From: Anaerolineae bacterium
GTDB lineage: Bacteria; Chloroflexota; Anaerolineae; Anaerolineales; E44-bin32
Direction of reading: 5' to 3'
NCBI GenBank assembly: GCA_030673735.1
Contig: DAOVIK010000042.1
Span: 1-9,953 of the forward strand
DNA: 9,953 nucleotides
In this document: one piece after another, positions 6,418 through 9,953 of the stretch
Layout: every line of letters starts with the position of its first letter
Numbering within the stretch: the first letter of the stretch is position 1
Made by a program: the position numbers and the translations under genes
The notes under the pieces: generated by a model
The model's input: only the letters and a program-made list of their open reading frames with translations
Databases searched by the model: none
Told to the model about the DNA's origin: nothing

Positions 6418-7596
6418 CTATTCAGGTGTCATGGTAATGCTGCCCAACGGGCAGACCATCATGCAAAGACTGCAGCCGTCGCACTTCTCGCCGTCTATGG
6501 TCACTACCTCACCCTTGACCCCGCTGATGGCTTGGTAGCCACCATCGGAACAGGCGACGACGCAGAGAAGGCATCCGTTGCAGGAATCGTCCACGACGGC
6601 CTTGGCGCGTGGATCCAGAGGCATTTCGGGAAACTCGACGATCTTGGGCAAGGCTGCGCCGATGATCTCGTTGACTTCTGCAATACCCTTGTCTTCTAGA
6701 TAGTCATTTACTCCCTGCAGGAATTCTTCGATGATGTCGTATCCCTTCCACATCACGGTCGTGCCGACCTGCACGGTGGTGGCGCCGACGGCCATGAATT
6801 CGACCGAATCCTGCCAGGTAGTCAATCCGCCCAGTCCAGATACCGGAAGGCCCGTTGCCTTGGCGATCTGGGCCACGCAACGAAGCGCAATAGGTTTGAT
6901 ACCCGGCCCCGAGTAGCCGCCATAAGTTGATACGCCGCCGACTGCGGGCAGAGGGGTCAGGGTGTCCAAATCCACGCCCATCAGTCCGGAAACCGTGTTC
7001 ACGGTGCAGAGGGCGTCGGCCCCATTTTCCATGGCCGCTTGGGCAATGAAAGCAATATCGCTTACGTTGGGCGTCAGCTTGATCACAATTGGAACCTTGG
7101 CGACCTTTTTCACCCAAGCTACCACTTGCCCAGTCAGCTCTGCGTTCTGGCCGATGAAGGCGCCCATACCCTTGGAGGGCATGCCGTGAGGGCAGGACAC
7201 ATTGAGCTCGAGGGCATCGATGCCAGCCTCTTGCACGGCTTCGGCCAAGCGCTGCCAGTTTTTTTCCACCGGTGCGTCCATGATGCTGGCCCAAAGAGGA
7301 CGATCGGGGTAATCGGACTTGACCTCCGCGATATCCCGCTGCCAATCCGCCACTGTCATTTGAGTGGTCAATTCCACGTTTCCCATGCCGATGTTGCGCT
7401 TGCGGTGGACGATCGGCTGCAGGCGGGGTTGGAGATCTTGTGCCGGCTCAAGGGCGATGCTCTTGGTCACCGCGCCGCCCCAGCCGGCGGCGAAGGCTTT
7501 CTTGATCATCTCAGCAGTCCGAGTGGGCGGCGCCGAGGCCAGCATGAACGGATTTGGAAAGTGCATCCCCACGAATTCGACGCTTAGATTGGCCAT
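6418..7596 (-). CDS. preA: Dihydropyrimidine dehydrogenase subunit PreA, 392 residues
   Basis: This cytoplasmic FMN and iron-sulfur enzyme reduces uracil and thymine to dihydropyrimidines, the first step of the reductive pathway. Residues 1 to about 320 form the dihydroorotate dehydrogenase-like FMN barrel, starting with FPNPFMLASAPP. The active-site loop NVSCPHGMPSKGMGAFIGQ contains the expected catalytic Cys135. The C-terminal 60 residues are a two-cluster ferredoxin domain. Cys339, 342, 345 and 349 and Cys372, 375, 378 and 382 each follow the C-x2-C-x2-C-x3-C spacing for 4Fe-4S clusters. The length fits bacterial PreA rather than the fused animal enzyme. GGAGG 7 nt before ATG 7596 supports the start. 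It lies 59 bp after the amidase gene and 89 bp before hydA. The usual partner PreT (FAD/NADH subunit) is not adjacent, so the electron donor is unresolved. Confidence 0.95.
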   Translation of the reverse strand: MANLSVEFVGMHFPNPFMLASAPPTRTAEMIKKAFAAGWGGAVTKSIALEPAQDLQPRLQPIVHRKRNIGMGNVELTTQMTVADWQRDIAEVKSDYPDRPLWASIMDAPVEKNWQRLAEAVQEAGIDALELNVSCPHGMPSKGMGAFIGQNAELTGQVVAWVKKVAKVPIVIKLTPNVSDIAFIAQAAMENGADALCTVNTVSGLMGVDLDTLTPLPAVGGVSTYGGYSGPGIKPIALRCVAQIAKATGLPVSGLGGLTTWQDSVEFMAVGATTVQVGTTVMWKGYDIIEEFLQGVNDYLEDKGIAEVNEIIGAALPKIVEFPEMPLDPRAKAVVDDSCNGCLLCVVACSDGGYQAISGVKGEVVTIDGEKCDGCSLCMMVCPLGSITMTPE

Positions 7597-7655
7597 GCCA
7601 ATTCCTCCGGATTGAGATCCCAGCCGCAGGATGATAGATCAGGTCCCTGTTGGCC

Positions 7656-8501
7656 CTAAGGAGTCACGATCTTGCCATAGGCTTCCGGCCGGCGGTCGCG
7701 ATAGAACTGCCATACATTGCGCACTTCGCGAATCAGATCCATGTCAAGATCACGGACAAGAAGCTCTTCCTCATGGGCATCGCCAACCTCACCCACGAAT
7801 TCACCGCGCGGCGTACAGAAGTAGCTCTGACCATAATAGTCGTTGGAGCCCAGATCTTCTTCGATCCCCACACGGTTGATGGTACCCACGAAATAGCCAT
7901 TTGCGATGGCGTGGGAGGTTTGTTCGATGCGCCATAGGTGCTGTGAGAGGCCGCGCGAGGTTGCCGATGGAATGAAAACGATCTCAGCGCCGTTGAGCCC
8001 CAGCATGCGGGCACCCTCAGGAAAGTGGCGGTCGTAGCAGATGTAGACACCAACCTTGCCGACAGCGGTGTCAAACACTGGATAGCCCAAGTTCCCAGGG
8101 CGGAAGTAGAACTTCTCCCAGAATCCACCAACCTGGGGTATGTGGGTCTTGCGATATTTGCCTAGATAGCTTCCATCGGCATCGATAACCGCTGCTGTGT
8201 TGTAGTAGACGCCCGTTGATTCCTCTTCGTACATCGAGGCAACCAGGACCATCCCCGTCGCGTTGGCCAATTTCTGCATCCGTTTAGTCGTCGGGCCATC
8301 AGGTATGGGTTCGGCCAGGCTGTACCATTTGGTGTCTTGTTCCTGGCAGAAGTACGGTCCGTAAAATAGCTCCTGGAAGCACATGATTTGAGCGCCCTGC
8401 TTGGCTGCCTCGCGGGCGTGCTTCTCGTGCTTCTTGATCATGGATTCTTTGTCGCCCGTGTAGGTTGCCTGCAACAATGCGCCGCGGACAATGCGAGCCA
8501 T
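7656..8501 (-). CDS. Nitrilase-superfamily amidase, probable beta-ureidopropionase, 281 residues
   Basis: This cytoplasmic carbon-nitrogen hydrolase probably cleaves N-carbamoyl-beta-alanine to beta-alanine, CO2 and ammonia, the third step of pyrimidine breakdown. The nitrilase triad is complete: Glu44 (CFQELFYGPYF), Lys118 (KYRKTHIPQ) and nucleophile Cys155 (VYICYDRHFPEG). The additional conserved Glu129 is in GFWEKFYFRPG. The C-terminal IREVRNVWQFYRDRRPEAY is typical of the N-carbamoyl amino acid / N-carbamoylputrescine amidase branch. That branch also includes N-carbamoylputrescine amidase (polyamine route), which sequence alone cannot separate by eye. Placement ahead of preA and hydA decides in favour of beta-ureidopropionase. 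AAGGAGG lies 7 nt before ATG 8501. As first gene of the operon it has a leader with small stems at 8513-8525 (touching the ribosome binding site) and 8547-8566. Confidence 0.9.
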   Translation of the reverse strand: MARIVRGALLQATYTGDKESMIKKHEKHAREAAKQGAQIMCFQELFYGPYFCQEQDTKWYSLAEPIPDGPTTKRMQKLANATGMVLVASMYEEESTGVYYNTAAVIDADGSYLGKYRKTHIPQVGGFWEKFYFRPGNLGYPVFDTAVGKVGVYICYDRHFPEGARMLGLNGAEIVFIPSATSRGLSQHLWRIEQTSHAIANGYFVGTINRVGIEEDLGSNDYYGQSYFCTPRGEFVGEVGDAHEEELLVRDLDMDLIREVRNVWQFYRDRRPEAYGKIVTP

Positions 8502-8512
8502 TCGTTTGCCTC

Positions 8513-8566
8513 CTTCAGCTTGAAGCGATGTGCCTGATCAGCGTCGGCTCTCGAGGTGGAGAGAGC
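8513..8566 (-). promoter_or_regulatory. Leader stems before the pyrimidine operon's first gene
   Basis: On the minus strand CTTCA-AGC-TGAAG (8525-8513) forms a short stem whose second arm runs into the ribosome binding site AAGGAGG. GCTCTC and GAGAGC (8566-8547) form a 6-bp stem with an 8-nt loop just upstream. Both are small. They could modulate translation of the amidase but could also be chance structures. Confidence 0.25.
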
Positions 8567-8699
8567 AGCTTGGAAGCGCCAGGATGCTAACTTGTGTCAG
8601 GACTGCCACCGCTGACGGACACGTTTCGCTATTGTTCGAGAAGACCGCCGCATGATTGTGGATCTGCCTTGCGGGGGGTAGTCTCTCCGGCGTGGTGAA

Positions 8700-8708
8700 A
8701 GTATAGCA
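8700..8708 (-). promoter_or_regulatory. Candidate extended -10 promoter of the pyrimidine operon
   Basis: On the minus strand TGC-TATACT at 8708-8700 matches an extended -10 element (TGn followed by a TATAAT-like hexamer, 5 of 6). No good -35 hexamer is found at 16-18 bp. It would give a leader of about 190 nt before the amidase ATG at 8501. Inferred from motif only. Confidence 0.3.
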
Positions 8709-8748
8709 TGCCGCCGTTTGAAACCGAATCGTGTGCAGGATAGATGTC

Positions 8749-8809
8749 TTGACAATGGTCCGGACACAAGATAATTGGCGGCTGACGACATCTTGGGGTG
8801 TGGTATACA
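8749..8809 (+). promoter_or_regulatory. Candidate promoters of the lipoprotein gene pair
   Basis: There are two options. TTGACA (8749-8754) is followed after 15 bp by GATAAT (8770-8775): good hexamers with a short spacer. CTGACG (8782-8787) is followed after 16 bp by TATACA (8804-8809), preceded by TGG as an extended -10. They would give leaders of about 70 and 37 nt. The region is shared with the divergent pyrimidine operon. Neither option is proven. Confidence 0.3.
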
Positions 8810-8852
8810 TACGAAACCGCAGGCACAATGCGCTCCCCAAGGAGGGTTCCGA

Positions 8853-9308
8853 ATGTGCATGTGGAGCTGGAAATTGATGAGTGTGTTGGTGGCCTGCAGC
8901 GTCTTGGTCGCATGCTCGACGGCACCAACTATCGAAACTCCCACGCAGCCATCCACGCAGCAAGATGATTTCCCATGCGCTTGGGAAGATGCATTCCCAA
9001 CAGAAACCGCGCAGGTGATTTGGCCCGAACTGGCGCCGATCGAGACCGAGGGCGCGGCGCCCGGAGATGAGCTTGAGATCATCGCTGTTGGAGGATATCT
9101 TCGGTGGGATAATGAATGCGGTGACTCAGTGAATGAATCCGCCAAGGCCTTTCAGCTTTACTTCGACGATGAACCCGCGGGAACCATCCAGTGTTACGTG
9201 AATGCTTGTCTAGGTACCTTAGTTGTTCCGGCTGGAACCTCTCCAGGAGAACATACACTATCCGTTGAAGGTGGATCATCGGTAGACATTCTTGTGGTTG
9301 CCCAGTAA
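8853..9308 (+). CDS. Hypothetical lipoprotein with Ig-like-looking domain, 151 residues
   Basis: The start is ATG 8853, with AAGGAGGG 6 nt upstream. An in-frame ATG at 8775 lacks a ribosome binding site and would put 26 unlikely residues before the signal peptide. Lys7, a hydrophobic core and LVAC with Cys21 form a lipoprotein signal peptide. A second LVAC at Cys15 comes from a six-residue duplication (VLVACS twice, residues 11-22). The mature protein starts with a Thr/Pro/Gln linker (22-37). A strand-rich domain follows, with Cys42, Cys89, Cys114 and Cys119 that could form two disulfides. Its end, VVPAGTSPGEHTLSVEGG, looks like the last strands of an Ig-like beta sandwich. It is probably membrane-anchored outside the cell. 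It shares a transcript with the next lipoprotein gene 29 bp downstream. Function unknown. Confidence 0.85.
   Translation: MCMWSWKLMSVLVACSVLVACSTAPTIETPTQPSTQQDDFPCAWEDAFPTETAQVIWPELAPIETEGAAPGDELEIIAVGGYLRWDNECGDSVNESAKAFQLYFDDEPAGTIQCYVNACLGTLVVPAGTSPGEHTLSVEGGSSVDILVVAQ
8883..8918 (+). repeat. 18-bp tandem duplication encoding VLVACS twice
   Basis: Positions 8883-8900 and 8901-8918 both encode VLVACS within the signal peptide, with several synonymous differences between the DNA copies. The result is two lipobox-like LVAC sequences ending at Cys15 and Cys21. Confidence 0.65.
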
Positions 9309-9337
9309 GGGGGATATGTTGAAATGGAGATGAGACT

Positions 9338-9953
9338 ATGCGGTCAAATATGAATCAGCGATCGACGCGCTTGATTCTCAGCCTGGCGCTCATGATGCTC
9401 GCCGGGGGATTGATAGCTTGCAGCCTATCGATTGCCTTCGACCTCGGTGACGGCGATGAGACTCTTCAGGCCAGGGCAACACCGAATGCTTTATTGGCTA
9501 CCCGAATCGCACGCTATGAAGACATAATCTCGTATCATGCCACCCGGATCGCAGCCCAGGAAGACATCATCTCTCATCTGGCCACGATTATTCCTCGATC
9601 ATCTCGCGTTGGCAGGCCCCCGACCATTACGCCCACGCCCTATCGTCAGATTTACGGCTCAGTGATTATTGAGGAGGGTCGGGAGGCCATGGGTGGCGTC
9701 GTCGGAGACATCATCCAGGTGGGAGTCACCTTTCGCGCGTCCAGCTACGATGCGCCGGTGCGTGAAATGCGGGTGCGAGTGGGGGGCATGCCGTTCAGCG
9801 AGCGCGAAATGGAAGAGGCGGCTTGGGCGCCATTTGTGGGGTACAGGCAATTTCCGTTTGAAGTGGCCCTGAACTGGGTAGGGTTCTACGTCAGCGTCCA
9901 GTACCGCGCTGTACGGGGGAACGTATCCCCGGTGTATTTCGATGACATCTCCA
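9338..9953 (+). CDS. Lipoprotein with coiled-coil repeat, C-terminus cut by window edge
   Basis: The frame is open from ATG 9338 to the right edge, giving 205 residues so far. GGAGA lies 7 nt before the ATG. The signal peptide has Arg8 and Arg11, a hydrophobic core and lipobox LIAC with Cys28. Residues about 50-85 form a tandem repeat of 14 residues (ATRIARYEDIISYH, then ATRIAAQEDIISHL) with isoleucine at 57, 64, 71, 78 and 85, which predicts a short coiled coil. A Pro/Thr linker PPTITPTP (94-101) follows. After that comes a beta-rich domain (about 105-205) with IIQVGVTFRASSYDAPVREMRVRVGG, suggesting an extracellular sandwich domain. It is probably outside the membrane, possibly oligomeric through the coiled coil. 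It lies 29 bp after another lipoprotein gene, likely the same operon. Not matched to a known family. Confidence 0.85.
   Translation, partial: MRSNMNQRSTRLILSLALMMLAGGLIACSLSIAFDLGDGDETLQARATPNALLATRIARYEDIISYHATRIAAQEDIISHLATIIPRSSRVGRPPTITPTPYRQIYGSVIIEEGREAMGGVVGDIIQVGVTFRASSYDAPVREMRVRVGGMPFSEREMEEAAWAPFVGYRQFPFEVALNWVGFYVSVQYRAVRGNVSPVYFDDIS
9497..9580 (+). repeat. 42-bp tandem repeat inside the lipoprotein gene
   Basis: Two 42-bp units (9497-9538, 9539-9580) encode ATRIARYEDIISYH and ATRIAAQEDIISHL. Ten of 14 residues are identical, while the DNA copies have diverged by many synonymous changes. This indicates an old duplication kept for its heptad pattern. A partial third unit (Ala-Thr-Ile-Ile) follows. 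Confidence 0.75.

Noticed and set aside
7039..7587. 182-codon plus-strand frame opposite preA
   Set aside because: Antisense shadow of the FMN-barrel coding region; its His/Gly-rich translation has no family features.
8597..9145. Minus-strand frames across the divergent control region and the first lipoprotein gene
   Set aside because: They overlap the lipoprotein signal peptide and linker, lack ribosome binding sites and look like random translation.

Overview
The window is a bacterial chromosomal segment of moderate GC content. Most genes lie on the minus strand, and a short pair of plus-strand lipoprotein genes sits at the right end. Strong AGGAGG-type ribosome binding sites, several small lipoproteins with LAAC/LVAC/LIAC lipoboxes and Thr/Pro-rich linkers suggest an Anaerolineae-like Chloroflexota bacterium. 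That assignment is an inference from style, not a proven taxonomy. No tRNA, rRNA, CRISPR array, transposase or phage gene was recognised.

Left part (1-1830, minus strand): the start of a small conserved-looking protein runs off the left edge. A gene-poor stretch of about 570 bp follows, holding a short direct repeat and a 58-bp imperfect inverted repeat. Then come a 209-residue lipoprotein and a 68-residue two-helix membrane protein, separated by a very stable perfect hairpin.

Middle (2023-4863, minus strand): an ABC-2 exporter operon (ATPase, then permease, with a 4-bp ATGA overlap) lies downstream of a separate DUF1801-type gene. The spacer between the DUF1801 gene and the ABC operon holds two hairpins and an operator-like dyad.

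Right-middle (4955-8501, minus strand): a three-gene operon encodes the reductive pyrimidine degradation route in reaction order. A nitrilase-family amidase (probable beta-ureidopropionase) comes first, then the dihydropyrimidine dehydrogenase subunit PreA, then dihydropyrimidinase (HydA). PreA reduces uracil/thymine to the dihydro form, HydA opens the ring to N-carbamoyl-beta-alanine (or the 2-methyl analogue), and the amidase releases CO2, ammonia and the beta-amino acid. All catalytic residues that can be checked by eye are present. The electron-input subunit PreT is not next to these genes. The operon has an apparent terminator at 4897-4929 and paired hairpins in the preA-hydA spacer.

Right end (8853-9953, plus strand): two lipoprotein genes are transcribed divergently from the pyrimidine operon, 29 bp apart. 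The first has a duplicated lipobox sequence and a four-cysteine beta-rich domain. The second continues past the window and carries a 14-residue tandem repeat with perfect heptad isoleucines.

Nothing here is clearly a new system. The most interesting items are the PreT-less pyrimidine operon, the coiled-coil repeat in the right-edge lipoprotein, and the set of intergenic hairpins and dyads.
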